Shown: piece after piece, positions 11,784 through 23,519 of the stretch | Position numbering within the stretch: the stretch's first letter is position 1 | Layout of the letters: each line of letters begins with the position of its first letter | Source: Cryptomeria japonica | Lineage: Eukaryota; Streptophyta; Pinopsida; Cupressales; Cupressaceae | Reading direction: 5' to 3' | DNA length: 64,000 bases | Assembly: GCF_030272615.1 (NCBI RefSeq) | Contig: NC_081409.1 | Span: 872,024,379-872,088,378, forward strand | The notes under the pieces: generated by a model | What the model was told of the DNA's origin: nothing | What the model saw: only the letters and a program-made list of their open reading frames with translations | Database searches by the model: none | Made by a program: the position numbers and the translations under genes

Positions 11784-13439
11784 TGTGTAGGGGAAAAAGC
11801 GAGACTAGGTTAACATGCCCTAATCCTACCTTTTGACACACATTACGGAATACAAAAGAGCCTAGAGGTATCACACAATTGGCTACTTCTTCTTGTGAAA
11901 GAGAGAGCCATGGGCTACCTATTAGGATTTCTATTCCTTCGTTGAAATTGAAAGATAAAATGATGCAAGTTCAAGTCCCAATCCCAAAATGCATGTACAA
12001 ACGAATAACAAGATTGCAGAATTGAGATTAAATAATGAACAACTGTAAATACAAGGATGAAATAAGAATGCAGATGCATACCCAAAGTCAAAATCAAATT
12101 GAAAATGTTTGGGACAGGGGTACAGGTGCCACTGTCCTGATACAGTGCCGGAAACTACTCCTGAAACTGCTATCTTGCACTCTGGAAACTGTTAGAAATG
12201 CTATCTGTCAGGAGGACCAGGGCGCCCAACGCCTCTGTCCCAGGGACCAGGGTGCCCAGTGCCCCTATCTTGGTAGGACCAGGGTGCCCCACGCCCCTGT
12301 CCAGGTCTTTTTCTCTGCAATTTGGTATGAAGTGCTGTCTTGAGCTGCTTTTCCTGGATCTGTAACCTGCGGCGTCGTCCGAGTCCCGAAACCTGCACTT
12401 ATATCTGAAAAGGGTGTGGGTGGCTATATAGGGTTTTGCCTTAGTCAAACCCCCACTTCGATGATTTCCACCTCCATGAATAGCCAAGTTGTATTGTAAA
12501 ATGTATTGTGTGTGCAAACCTAGTGTGTATGCAAGGTCCTAAAATACAAGCAAGCAAACTAGAGCAACCTAGAAAGTAAACCCTAATTGCTTGTAAATGA
12601 CGATGTAAATGCTCTAAATCAAGATGCAAAGTGATCTAAAGAATGAATAAAGGATATATTGAAGCCTATGCAAAGACATGAAAACAACATGAAATCATAC
12701 CCAACCCCCAAGGGAGGAGTACAAGCCAATATTCAGTCGGTAATCTCCTATTGTTCTTCAATGTCTTCCAAGCCCCAAATGGATGAATGAAATTGATAAG
12801 CTTGATAGAAGGATGTTGAATGTTGTTGAAGTCTTCAAAGTTCTGCTCTTTCGCTGCATATGAGGTTCTTGAAAACAAAAATCAGATCCTTTCAAATGAA
12901 GAAAGAGAGCTCTTATGTATGAAACCCTAGGTCGTAATTTCATCTTTTGGCCGACCTAGAGATTGAATTTCCTACCAATTTCTTGGGGTTAAGCTTTATT
13001 TTATGATTGGATTGTGCTCCTAAAATTTTGGGAAAAATGTCCTGGACCATGTGCACTCCGGGCGCCACGGTCCCGACAACTTTTCACCAAATTTTCACGG
13101 CCGTCGGATATGATGATTTTAGAGAGAATCCCGAAGTTATAGGTGATTTCGAGATGTTTTGACCCCTGAAACCAAGCCCCCAAGTTCAAAATAGGACTTA
13201 ATTAGGGTTTTTGATTGAGTGATGTATTGGAGGAATAAAATGAAAAGGGCACACTTTAACGAAAGGGCCCAACTTTATGATGCAGAGGACAATGAAATAG
13301 GACCTTAGACCTAATTAATTTGATTAATTAAGTGCTAAAGGAGAAATGCAATGCAAAATGTAAAATGCACCAAGGCGGGTGCTAAACTAGGTGTGAAATT
13401 GTACCACCCTAGCAAGTGCGTACAATTTACGATGCTACA
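11784..13439 (-). repeat. E1 5' LTR (1656 bp)
   Basis: Pairs with 686-2343. On the minus strand it opens TGTAGC and ends at 11784. A TATATAG box lies at 12425-12430, and the GC-rich CCAGGG repeats at 12212-12305 fall downstream of it in the transcribed part. Confidence 0.93.
12425..12430 (-). promoter_or_regulatory. TATA box in E1 5' LTR
   Basis: The minus strand reads CCCTATATAGCCACC. It is conserved in the other LTR at 1327-1332, and is the likely core promoter for the genomic RNA. Confidence 0.55.
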
Positions 13440-13444
13440 CTACC

Positions 13445-13900
13445 AAAAACAATTCATTGCATATCATTTTCCAATTAGTTGTATATCATTTTTAAACATA
13501 GTTGCATCTCATTTTAAACATAGTAGCATATCATTTTACATTTAATTACATATCAAAACATACATCTCATTTTCAAGATACATCGCACAGTATATCAAAT
13601 CATACATCTCATTTTCAAGATACATCTCATAGCATATAAAAGCATACATCTTGCATCATACATTATATCATATATTTAAGCATTGCATCATCATAAAGTA
13701 AAGAAATAATCCACATAACATGCATCCATATAAACACATCACATGATCAAAGTAAATGGTGCCGTATATATATATCTCAATAATAATCAAAATGTACAAA
13801 ATATATCATCACTGTGTCTAGTACAAAGAATACAATGATCAAAAATACAACAAAGACCACATCTCTCAAGTATGGCTATCCCCTAACGGAGATGGTCTTG
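13445..13900. other. Degenerate CATCTCATTTT repeats, interior of A
   Basis: AT-rich with repeated CATCTCATTTTCAAGATA-like words, several in direct repeat near 13560-13640. No coding region. Right flank of the E1 insertion. Confidence 0.6.
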
Positions 13901-16900
13901 CTCTAGATGTCCCCACCCCTGGATCTCCAGGAGAGTCCTATCTCGGTGGCCCTGTCACACCTCGGCTCTCGGACCGCAACCCAGTATCTTGAGATTGACT
14001 AGATCTCAACTGTGTGATGCTCTGTACTCGACAATCCCTGGGTACCACAGCCTCATAATGCCATTGGTAGTACTCCACCTCTGGAGCTCTCAAAGATAGC
14101 TCTCTCAGGGTGTCTCTCATCGGACCACTCGCCGCTACTCTTTGTATACTAGCTGCAAGCTCCTCTACTTGCCCCCTCCACTCTATCTCTATGTCTCACT
14201 CAGTGGTCAACTATACAATCTGTCACTGATATGTCAAAACCTGTGCCTACAACTATTGTACAGTCACCTGCAGGGTCTGAATCTAAGCATCCTCAACCTG
14301 AGTAGGAACTTGAACCCGTAGTGGTATCTGTGCAGGGGCAACCCCTCTCACTCTGCCTGTCCTCTATGCTAGAGGTAGGAGCACATCTGTCCTCCTCCTC
14401 TACACTAGTGGAATCATCTCATCAATACCCCCACTATAGCTAGCACCTCCCCCACCCTCCCCTCTCCACCGACTCCAATAGCCAATCCACCTCTCCCCCT
14501 ATCTATCACTGCTTGTCTAACCGCTCTCTCCACACCTCTATCTCCTCTCCTCCCTCTATCTCCTTGCCTCCCTTTAACTCCTCTCCCTCATCATCCTCCT
14601 CCATCATCTCCATCATCCTCATCATCTCCCTCTCCCTCCTCCTCATCATCATCAAATGCTGGCCACATCTCCTTGGGATTAGATATCCTGGCCACCACCC
14701 ACACAACAAACAATCTTGCAAACTCATTAGCCATGCCTGCATCCAAAATCTCCAGGGCATAATCCCATATCTGACCTACCAAAATGACAAACTCCTCCAC
14801 CGCCACTATGCTATCAATGGTTGGGCCCCAATTGGCTACATCCTGCCTCCGTCGTGCATATAAGAAAGCTCCCTGCGGTATACCCTGCTATCGACCAAAC
14901 TATCTCAAAACTCTGGTCACCACAAACCTCTCAATGACAAATGGGGTCCTCCCAATCAGGTATCTCATCATAAACATGTAGGGCATCTCCAGCCCATCCT
15001 CCGCCCACACCTCACACCCTGTATACAGTCATCATGTGACCATATCAATGTCATCTAGCACTCTCCTCCAATGCTCTAGTTTGCCCAGCTTCCGCTAGAC
15101 AACTAGACCCCTGTACCCATAAGCGTATGCACATCCAATGGGCCTATCTCTATCTACTAATGGCCTAGTAGCCGGAATGTGCTCCCAGCACCATACCTAT
15201 AATAGCATCACGCTAGCTGACAAACTTTCGTAACCGAGGTATACCACCTCATGCAGATCCCTATATAGATGGGCTAGCATGGCTGATCCCCATGCGAACC
15301 TATGACCCTGTGTAACCATCTCCTCTAAATCCAACCCCCATCCCATCGAGAATCCCTTTGACCTATGATCAGGACAAAGGAATCCACCAATAAACCTTGC
15401 TAGTACTGATGGAAGGGGTGCATAATCCAAGTCTAGGAACTCCTACCATGGGATCTCATATCCACAGACTGTCTCATCATGAAAAATGTGGCGAAGTGCC
15501 TCTGTACCACCCTCCTCTAACTGCTCATATGGTAGTAGTGCACCTACTACTGGTATGCGCAAGATCCTATAACAGTCCTCTGGTGTGACTGTCACCTCCC
15601 CTGTGGCAAAAAGAAAGGTGTTCATGTCGCTATGCCACCTCTCTGCAAGTGCTATAAGTAGCCCCCGATTCACAGTGAATCAAGGCATATCCAAAAGGGA
15701 CATCAAACTGCATCTATCAATGATATCCAGATCAGCCTGTGTCAACTGTGATATCAATGTCCATGGCCTCAAAAATCGCTCCCGTGACTGAACCACACCC
15801 AATTGCTCCTATCAACAAGCAAAACAAATCCAATATCAGTTTCCACATCAAAACAATGATATCAAAATCAAACTCACATCAACAACATGAAACAATTTGC
15901 TCATCTACATCAAGTTCAAAATCTTATCATTTCATATCAACTTATAACACAACTCAAGTTATCAAAAACCATATCAAAACTTGTAACACAACTCAAGTCT
16001 CCAAATCACATAAACTTTTAAAACAACTCAAGTTTCCCACCCATATCAGCTTGTAAAACAACTCAAGTTTCCAACCCATATCAGCTTGTAACACAAATCA
16101 GGCTTCACACATTGAACTTGAAACAAAGTGCAAAAACAAATCATATTTTGATCCATTCAACACATTGATATCTATGCATAACTTTACATATCACACATCA
16201 AAACAAGTTATATCAACACTCATATTGGACAAAGCCATAAAAATCATGACAGCACAACACAACAATTTCACAAAACAACTCATCTCGCAAATTCTTTTTT
16301 CAGATGCGCTAAAACAGGTTCTCGCTGCACTAAAATCCAACCACATGCTAGGCTATTTTTTCTACGTGCTAATCTATTTACCCCATGCGTTAGACTGACT
16401 CTACGCGCTAATATTTTCCCCCCATGCACCACCTAACCTACCCTATGTGCTAGAACCTATCCACGTGCTAACCTATACCTCAATGGCGCTACCTATTTGA
16501 CCCTATGCGCTAGGTCAACCCTACGTACTAAAACCCCTTACACATGCGAACCCTTGTGACCCCTATGCGCTAGGTCTACCCTACGCACTACCCTACTAAC
16601 CTGACATGCTACCCTACTAACCTGACATGCTACCCTACGTTTGGCATGTGCTATTTTCACTCCATGCGCTAACCTAGACTTTCTATGCACTATGCTATTT
16701 TATTTCGGACACAACCCTAAAAATCAGCTTCATGCGCTACCTAAATTTTTGTATGCACTAATCTATGACTTTGACGTGCTACAACACTAAAACCGAATTT
16801 CAAAAATAAAAAAATGACCAAAAACAACCAAATCAAAAATCAAAAAAGGGTCAAAAGTGTTGACTTACTGGTGGTCCATATGCGGTAGGTCTCTGATACC

Positions 16901-16943
16901 TCCAAACGTGCTCAAAACAATGCCTGGAATACGGAATTGGCAT
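13900..16943 (-). pseudogene. Antisense plant-mobile-domain gene of element A, two exons, broken
   Basis: Homologous to the E1 gene at 2925-4928. Exon 1 (16943-16869) encodes 25 codons starting MPIPYSRH. The intron (16868-15788) has GT-AG ends: donor CCA|GTAAGT, acceptor TTCAG|TCA. Exon 2 (from 15787) continues in the same phase through GEVTVTPEDCYRILRIPV, then a segment matching the E1 copy around LLQVWIFEH, and an Asp/Glu tail encoded near 14580-14640. The frame has several TGA/TAG stops. The 3' limit is uncertain. It runs antisense to A, as its homologue does in E1. Exon positions are inferred from splice consensus and phase. Confidence 0.75.
16310..16790 (-). repeat. Degenerate ATGCGCTA motif array in the antisense intron of A
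   Basis: About twenty copies of a roughly 20-bp unit centred on ATGCGCTA or its variants (ACGTGCTA, ATGCACTA). Some units are inverted repeats such as TTGACC...GGTCAA near 16508. It sits in the same intron as the E1 minisatellite. Confidence 0.75.
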
Positions 16944-17016
16944 TTTGACTTCAGACCAAATTCTCTTTCTCCAAAGTCAACAATGCACAAATGACTCAAC
17001 TCAAAGCACTTTTTCC

Positions 17017-17025
17017 CTTTTATAG
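17017..17025 (-). promoter_or_regulatory. TATA box of the antisense gene in A
   Basis: The minus strand reads CTATAAAAG, 74-82 bases upstream of the ATG at 16943. This would place a start about 45 bases before the ATG. Confidence 0.55.
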
Positions 17026-17342
17026 GAGGAAAATGAAATTAGGGTTAGCAAGCTGGACATGTAATGTGGTCGCGGTCTCCCCTATACCATAAAATCTATA
17101 ACTTATTGGGAGATGAATCAATTTTAACATTTCACATAGACAAAATCATACATACCCCACACAAATCATCATATCCAATCAAAAATTTTAAAATATTGAT
17201 TCATCTCCTACGGGGGCATCACGCATCAAATCAAAATTTGGGGCACAACATGAAAAATAAGAGTGACACAAATATTCCATTTGATCATAAATCATGATAA
17301 CACATCATTTTCTTTGAAATAACATGTGCACACATGTCACTT

Positions 17343-17357
17343 CAAAGAGGGGCAAAA
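17343..17357 (+). promoter_or_regulatory. Polypurine tract of A
   Basis: CAAAGAGGGGCAAAA directly before TGTAGACG. The same tract, one base shorter, precedes the E2 3' LTR on the minus strand. Confidence 0.85.
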
Positions 17358-18774
17358 TGTAGACGTATAAAAATGACCATATTCCTAAATGAATATTTCA
17401 TGTTCATTTCTCTATTTAATTAAATTATCCGCATTCCTCTATTTAATTAAGTAAATTACTCAATTAAATTCACTATACCCATTTAATGAATAAATCATTT
17501 TTTTCAGTTAAAATCCCTTCTATCCACTTTTAATTAAATTCAAATTTAATTAAATAGTTATCCTAAATTTAATAAATCTAATTTATTTAATTTCCCCAAA
17601 TTGCAACCAAATTGAAGTAAATTCATTTTATTTTAAATCCTGTTATCCCTCCATCCACTTGCACTTTCCTACATCTCCCACTTGTATCCTAAACCCCTTC
17701 CTAATTTCTTCTAGACCCTTCTAATCGCTTCTAATTAGCCTAACCCATCTTCTAAACTTGGTCACATCCCTAAGCAAAGGGAAGTCACTTCTCAAACCTT
17801 AAAGTCTTTGATAACCATTAAAGGCTTCAAGTCTTCAACCACTTAATTTTCCAAAGTCTCCCAAACCATTAATGGTTAATTCAACCCTCTTACATGGTTA
17901 GAGACTTTTTGCCTAAATTAACCTCCATGTAACCCAAGGGTCTCATCAAGCCTTTAATGCTTTGACCATGATTATCTCTTAATCATTTGCACAAGGGTTT
18001 ATCCTTGGATTAACTCTTAATCCAATAAGTAAGCCTAACTTAAGCTTAACCCTTATCTCTAGATGACCATGAGGTCTTCTCAGGCATTTAATGCCTCCAA
18101 CCCCTTCTCTCAACCTAACCTTATGTTGACATTTGTCACCATTTCATTGGTACAAGTTGCAAACATGGATTCCCAACTTTCAAACTTAACCCTTGATCAA
18201 CTCTTTCAATCCTAGCCATCCATTTCCCTATTTTTGCTATAAATAGAGCTCTCATTCCTCCATTTTAAAAAGATAATCCAAGTTTGTAATATCACACTTA
18301 TGCTCAAATACATTCAAGCTTTCATACCATTTTTATGCTCATCATTTTAGCCTCTCTTTTAGATAGAAATTAATCTAAATATGCATATTTAGAGTACTTT
18401 CTTTATCATTTAGCTCAATCATAGATTAATATATCATGTTAGGATAGTATTTAGACTAATCTTATCATCTTATAGTTAGTTTATTGCATTTCTAGAATCA
18501 TGCATAGCTTAGGATGCATCTCATATTAAAACAACAAAAAGCATCCTTCGTTCTTGCATTTGCCATCCCTAAACCATTTTGCTCAGTGATCTGAGAGCAA
18601 AAACATTGGTTTTAGGGACATTGTAAGATAGAAAACCATGGGACCAACCTTGGGAAGCTGAGTGATATTTCATTGCTCCATAGCTTGCACCAAGAAGTCC
18701 TATGTGTGTGTGAGCAAGGCTCCATAGAGCTCCTTTTTTCACATATTGAGTTCTATCGACTCGCTTTTCATGCA
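17358..18774 (+). repeat. 3' LTR of A
   Basis: Starts TGTAGACG after the polypurine tract. It has a TATAAATA box at 18238-18245. The right end is set where copia coding sequence begins (TTTTCATGCA then TATAG). The partner LTR is outside the window, so the end is accurate only to a few bases. Confidence 0.7.
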
Positions 18775-18776
18775 TA

Positions 18777-19410
18777 TAGTATGCTATTATTTATATGAGA
18801 CCAGATATTGCACAAGTAGTGGGAGTCCTTAGTCGGTTTATGGCTAATCCTAGATGAGTGCATTTGGATGCAGTGAAGAGAGTGTTCAGATATTTATGGG
18901 GTAGTTCAGAGTATTCCCTATGTTTCATTGGTAATCCTACTAGACCTTGACATTCCTTGAGTATTCATGGATATGTGGACTCTGATTGGGAAGGTGACAT
19001 TGATAGTAAAAGATCCCCCAACGGATATGTTTTCACAATGTTTGGTGGTGCAATGAACTGGATGAGCAAGTGACAAGTTGTGGTCACTTTATCCACAATT
19101 GAAGCTGAGTAAATGGAAGATACTCATGCTTACAAATAAGATACTATGTTTGGACATTGGTTTTGATGTGGGACAAATCACTATCGATTGTGATAGCCAG
19201 AGTGTCATTTTCTTGAAAAAGAATCGTACTTTCCATGCCAAAAAAAGCATATTGATCTGCAGTTTCATTTTGTTCATGATATGGTGGAAGATGGAAAGGT
19301 GAAGTTGGAAAAGGTAGAAAATTTGGTGAATGTTGATGATGCATTGACAATGCTAGTGAGAAAAAAGAAGTTCAAGTGGTGTACTAGTTCAATGGGCCTT
19401 GGGGCCTAAG
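18777..19410 (+). pseudogene. Copia element B: end of reverse transcriptase and RNase H
   Basis: Starts abruptly inside a copia pol with RPDIAQVVGVLSRFMANP, then the RNase H motifs YVDSDWEGDID, SPNGYVFTMFGGA and LSTIEAE. Several stops and at least one frameshift (about 19080) are present. A shifted frame shows DIGFDVGQITIDCDSQS. The upstream part was displaced by the insertion of A. This is a Ty1/copia fragment. Confidence 0.85.
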
Positions 19411-19440
19411 TTGTGATATGTTGACTCTTGTAAGGTCTTC

Positions 19441-19454
19441 GTTAAGTGGAAGAT
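19441..19454 (+). promoter_or_regulatory. Polypurine tract of copia B
   Basis: GTTAAGTGGAAGAT lies directly before the LTR, the usual copia AAGTGGGAGATTG form with substitutions. Confidence 0.6.
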
Positions 19455-20343
19455 TGTTGTGATTAAGGTGCCTCAACCTTAGGAGTCCCAAGTGGTTTTT
19501 AAATTAATTATTTTATTAGTCCTATGTGATTAAATTAATTAATTTAATATTCTTATATATATTTCCAAAGTGCAAGCAACAAGCATTGAGGATGAAGCAG
19601 AATTGTGACACATGTCACAAAGAGAGAAGTTGAGAGTAAATTTTCTTTGGAGCTCTTCGAATCTCCACTCTTCTGAAAAGTGGTAGTGTAGTTTTTTTTT
19701 ATTTCCTTGTGCACATTTTTTGGAAATATTTTCAACTAGACCAAATCTTTCACATGGATAGACTTGGAGTAAAACAAACAGATCTTGTTTTTTGGCAAAA
19801 AGGCTTGATTTTCTTGGACACCTTGGATTTGTGGAATAGTATTTGTATTAAATATTATTTATGAAAGAGTTGTCCACAAAAGGAAGTTTCTAGAAATATG
19901 TTGTAGATACATTGAATGTGGACACTTTTGAGAAGCCACTTCCTTTTGCATTGCAAACTCTACAAATACAATGTGTTGTAGAAGAGAAATAAGCATGGAG
20001 CATTTTTGAAAGATATCGTTATGCTCCCGAAATTATTTGGGATTTTGATATCATAGTTGAAGACACTTGGAAGAGCATAGACTTTGCATATTGTTTCTAA
20101 AATATTTTTACTATAATACAATTGATTTGTGCTTTGGTGTGGTGGGTTTTTTTCTGAAAGGGTTTTCCCACGTTAAACCTTTTGTGTCTTATGTTTATGT
20201 GAAATCTGAAATTTATTTCTATATGTTTTTCTTTTATCTGTAATGCTATTTAGGGGTTTGTAAAGAATTTTTCATTCACTCTCCTTGGGGGTTTGTATCA
20301 GGAAGGTTGTTTCCACTCCTCTTCTTTCCTTTCACATACAACA
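19455..20343 (+). repeat. 3' LTR of copia B (889 bp)
   Basis: Begins TGTTGT and ends ACAACA, a perfect 6-bp terminal inverted repeat. A TATATAT box lies near 19550. It follows copia RNase H and a polypurine tract. A decayed primer-site-like TTGTATCAAAACTC follows at 20350, so it could instead be one LTR of a tandem pair. Confidence 0.75.
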
Positions 20344-21280
20344 ATAGTATTGTATCAAAACTCGTAAGCTGAATGTGAAGCTATGTGCACAGCTATGTGC
20401 GAGGCGAGAGGCAGGAAAAAATTTAGAATTTCTCTTGCATCAGGTGATTTTGACATAGATGAGGATGAAGATGGAAATGAGGGGTTTGTGGGTCACCCTC
20501 CTCCTTGGCCATGGTGGTTTGTTTCCTTTGTGATTATTCTATTATTTCCTCTGCCTATGCCGGTCAGTGATGTCATTCACCTTTTCTATGGATTCTACAT
20601 TAGAGCTTTTAGAGAAGTTGGTGTGGAGAGGTGTGTGTTTCTTGTTGTTTGTGGGTTCCACAGAATGTTTGAGAGTGGGGGTGGGAGTGGGAGTGACTAA
20701 GTTAGGGTTTTAGGAAGAAGGGGAGGTGCAGGGATCGATGCAATTGGGGAAGGATATTTTGACTCTGATGGAGCTATCTCGACTATGCTTTCTTTAAATT
20801 TTCTTGTTGTTGGTTTTTTTTCCTTCAAATTTATCAGGCTTGGTGTAGTGGTCAATCTTTTTTGCTTTGAGTCTCCTTTATGGATGGATTTTTGGCATGG
20901 GTGTCTTTGTTCTCCTTCTTGTGTTTCCAAGGTGATGGGGCCTCATCTCTTTGGTTTGCATTGCTCTAGTTTCTTGGCCCCCCTTTTTGTTTTGGGCCAT
21001 TTGTTGTTTCTAGATACCTCTTTCTTTGTGGGATTTTGGGGTTCTAGGGTTTTGGGTGGTTGTGGTTTGTTCTCCCCCTATGTTGTGGTATTTCTAGTGG
21101 GCTTATTTTTGTTTACCATTGTCTTTGTGCGTTTCTTGGGCTTTATTTGGTGGTTGGTCTTTTCTACTTGGTTTTCTTTCTTGGTTCCTCCTATGGTTGT
21201 TTATTTTTTTATTTTTTTGGTGTCTCCTATTATTGTTTTTCTTGGGACCTTGTCCCTATCTACCTTTTTCTACCTGGTGT
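20344..21280. other. Pyrimidine-rich stretch with weak ORFs, origin unknown
   Basis: Plus-strand frames at 20383-20700 (acidic, then hydrophobic) and 20785-21288 (very hydrophobic, Phe/Leu/Val-rich) follow from T-rich composition. I do not recognise them and doubt they are genes. The stretch lies between the copia B LTR and a primer-site remnant of copia C, and may be leader sequence of a lost element. Confidence 0.4.
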
Positions 21281-21300
21281 TGGAATGATCTGATACCAAT

Positions 21301-22532
21301 TGTTAGATAGCTTAGATACCAAGAGATAACTAAGAGGGGGGGGTGCATAAGTTATCTCATGAGTACAACAATTAATTCAATTATAAACCTTAAACTATAG
21401 CACAACACAATGAGGAATATAACATGAAATCACAACATACATAACACTAACATTTTCACATGAAAAACCTAGAAAGGAAAAAACCATGGTGGGAAACCCT
21501 ACCCATAATCAGATGAATACTTTGTAGTAGTATTGAAAATAATTACAATGGGGTTGGCACTTGCAAAATGACCAGCATCCCGAAGCACACTACTCATCAC
21601 AAAGGGAAGTCTCATTGACTTACATAAACATCAGACTACAATCCGTAAAGAAATGAACTATGAAAGTAGCATCTACTAATGCTTGATACAGTTTTGGTTA
21701 AGCACAAATGTATGTTGTGCAATACAAAACCTTTCCAACCTTCATTGGAATGATATGAAATTGATCCCACATTAACCTTTCCCTGATAATGAAGACATAA
21801 CCATTATCCAATACCATAACCATCCTATAACAATCACATCAATAAGTCACCTATAAATACAGATCATCAACCTTATTGACAAGGTCAGCTAAACCCTAAA
21901 CCCATAAACCTATAATTACAAAAATTACATCACACGATACCATCAAACCAATATTATGATTTACATTATATAGCATGGACCTAAGTCAAGTATCCAAACA
22001 ATTATATCTGCCAAAAATTCCACTAAGACCAAAATCCAACACGCTTCACCAACTAGTAGAAACCCTTAGTGAAATAATAGAAAGTTTAACTGGATCCAAA
22101 TAGGACCATCATAACAACACTCCATTCAATGCAAAGTCACCAAATACTCAGGGCACGATCAAGAAACACCTTCAGCATGATAGAAACTGATTCCATAAGC
22201 CGGACCCAAAATCCACTGACCAAGTCACCAAATAATGCATATTGGTAAAGCAAACTGAGAAAGCTAGAAGCTAGCAAATACCAATAAATACCGAAAGAGA
22301 TAACAACTAAAGGACCAAATTATAAACCAATAGAATATAGCAAGCATATAACCATCCAAAATAAGCATCCAAAACTGATTCCAAAGATCTAATCATACCA
22401 GATTAGAATCACAACTAAAACCAAGAATATCACCAAGACTAACTGCGATAGATCCAACTGGGATAGTCTCCAACCGAGATACAATGTTGACATCAATGAC
22501 AACACTTAACCAAATCCATCATATTGCCAATA
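21301..22532 (-). repeat. 3' LTR of copia C
   Basis: On the minus strand it starts TATTGGCAATAT (from an expected TGTTGG) after a GGGGGAG tract and ends ATCTAACA. It has the U3 motif at 22487-22502 and the U5 hairpin at 21323-21358. Unusually, about 20 bases of internal sequence including a primer-site motif (21281-21300) follow its 3' end. Confidence 0.75.
21323..21358 (-). promoter_or_regulatory. U5 hairpin of copia C LTR
   Basis: GAGATAACT pairs perfectly with AGTTATCTC (9 bp) around a C-rich loop when read on the minus strand. It lies 22 bases from the LTR end. Confidence 0.65.
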
Positions 22533-22770
22533 ATCTCCCCCTTTGGCATTCATGGAAACATTGAATTTGAAAAACATACAAGTGCCAAGGAATGCCTATA
22601 ATCTCCCAAAAGAGAAAAGACTCATCTAAAATAACTCCCCCTGAGATTAACACCTTCTCCCAAAAGATTTGACTATTTTTCACATGAATGCCTTCTCCCC
22701 CTTTGACATCAATGACAAAGGATGGATACCAAACAAGGAATATTGAACCAAATAGCTGACTACTCCCCCT
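22533..22770 (-). promoter_or_regulatory. Polypurine tracts of copia C
   Basis: Several GGGGGAG tracts on the minus strand: one directly next to the LTR (about 22534-22545, CAAAGGGGGAGATTA), others near 22640, 22695 and 22763. Repeated purine tracts just before the 3' LTR also occur in F. Confidence 0.6.
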
Positions 22771-22850
22771 AAGTAGTAACACCATCTTCATCAACTCAGA
22801 TCAGAAAAGTATGTATGATAAGCTCACTGGATTGATGCATCCCTGCATCT

Positions 22851-23513
22851 CTAGGTCTCTTCTAGAGGGTTAGTAACCCCCAACTGATCTCTAATATATT
22901 TAAAAGGGTCTTTAGGCAATGGTTTTGTTAGAATAACAGCAATCTGTTCCTTAGTAGGCACATAAACCAATTTGACTTCCTTTGCTTCAACCTTTTCCAT
23001 CAAGAAATTATACCTTATAGAAATGTCTTTTGATTTGGAATGAAATACCAAATTATTTGACCTATCAATAGCAGCAATATTGTCACAATGAATAGAAATA
23101 GGTTCATCATAACTTACCCTTATATCCGTTAACATTTGTTTCATCCATAAAATATGAGTACAGTTGGTAGCAATGACTACATATTCTTCTTCAACAATAG
23201 ACAATGAAGTGCATTATTGTTTCTTACTAAGCCATGAAACCAACTTCTTCCCAAGAAAGAATGCACCACCAATAGTGCTCTTTTGTTCATCCACATCTCC
23301 TACCCAATCGGAATCTGTATATGCACATAATGTGAAGTCATGATTCTTTGGATACCATAACCCAAAGTCTATTGTACCTGCCAAATATCTGAATATCCTA
23401 TTGACAACAATATCATGAGTTTCTCTAAGATCTAAGTGAAATCTAGAAGAAATACAAACAACATTCATTATATTAGGTCTAGTCTGAGCTATGTACAACA
23501 AACCACCAATCAT
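22851..23513 (-). pseudogene. Copia C RNase H
   Basis: Two open segments in one domain: GGLLYIAQTRPNI and AYTDSDWVGDVDE in 23513-23214, then EEEYVVIATN, IHCDNIAAI, and a C-terminal ILTKPLPKDPF in 23204-22851. These are the standard copia RNase H blocks, split by a stop or frameshift near 23210. Confidence 0.88.
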
Positions 23514-23519
23514 TGATTT

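Larger units (their letters stand above)
686..13439 (-). mobile_element. Complete Tat-like Ty3/gypsy element E1, inserted in A
   Basis: The two LTRs (686-2343 and 11784-13439) are near-identical, begin TGTGTAGG and end GCTACA in plus orientation. They are flanked by a perfect 5-bp target duplication CTACC (681-685 and 13440-13444). The element reads on the minus strand: 5' LTR, tRNA-Trp-type primer site, gag-like N-terminus, protease, reverse transcriptase, RNase H, second RNase H, integrase, then an antisense plant-mobile-domain gene, polypurine tract and 3' LTR. The double RNase H and antisense ORF fit the Tat lineage. The first ~220 aligned LTR bases differ at 10 sites, mostly transitions, so the insertion is not recent. 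The pol frame carries several nonsense codons and one frameshift, so this copy is dead. Confidence 0.95.
1..18774 (+). mobile_element. Outer Tat-like Ty3/gypsy element A (3' part, interrupted by E1)
   Basis: The right end is a plus-strand polypurine tract at 17343-17357 followed directly by an LTR starting TGTAGACG at 17358. Upstream lies a minus-strand (antisense) plant-mobile-domain gene, 13900-16943. E1 (686-13439) is inserted in the interior. Any gag-pol and the 5' LTR lie left of the window. The assignment to Tat-like Ty3/gypsy rests on the LTR start, the polypurine tract and the antisense ORF shared with E1; no pol of A is visible here. Confidence 0.65.

Noticed and set aside
20383-20700. 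Copia gag of B downstream of its LTR
   Set aside because: No UBN2 or CCHC motif; the acidic then hydrophobic sequence does not look like gag.
20785-21288. 167-codon hydrophobic frame, possible membrane protein
   Set aside because: Overlapping frames here are equally hydrophobic because the DNA is T-rich; no homologue recognised.
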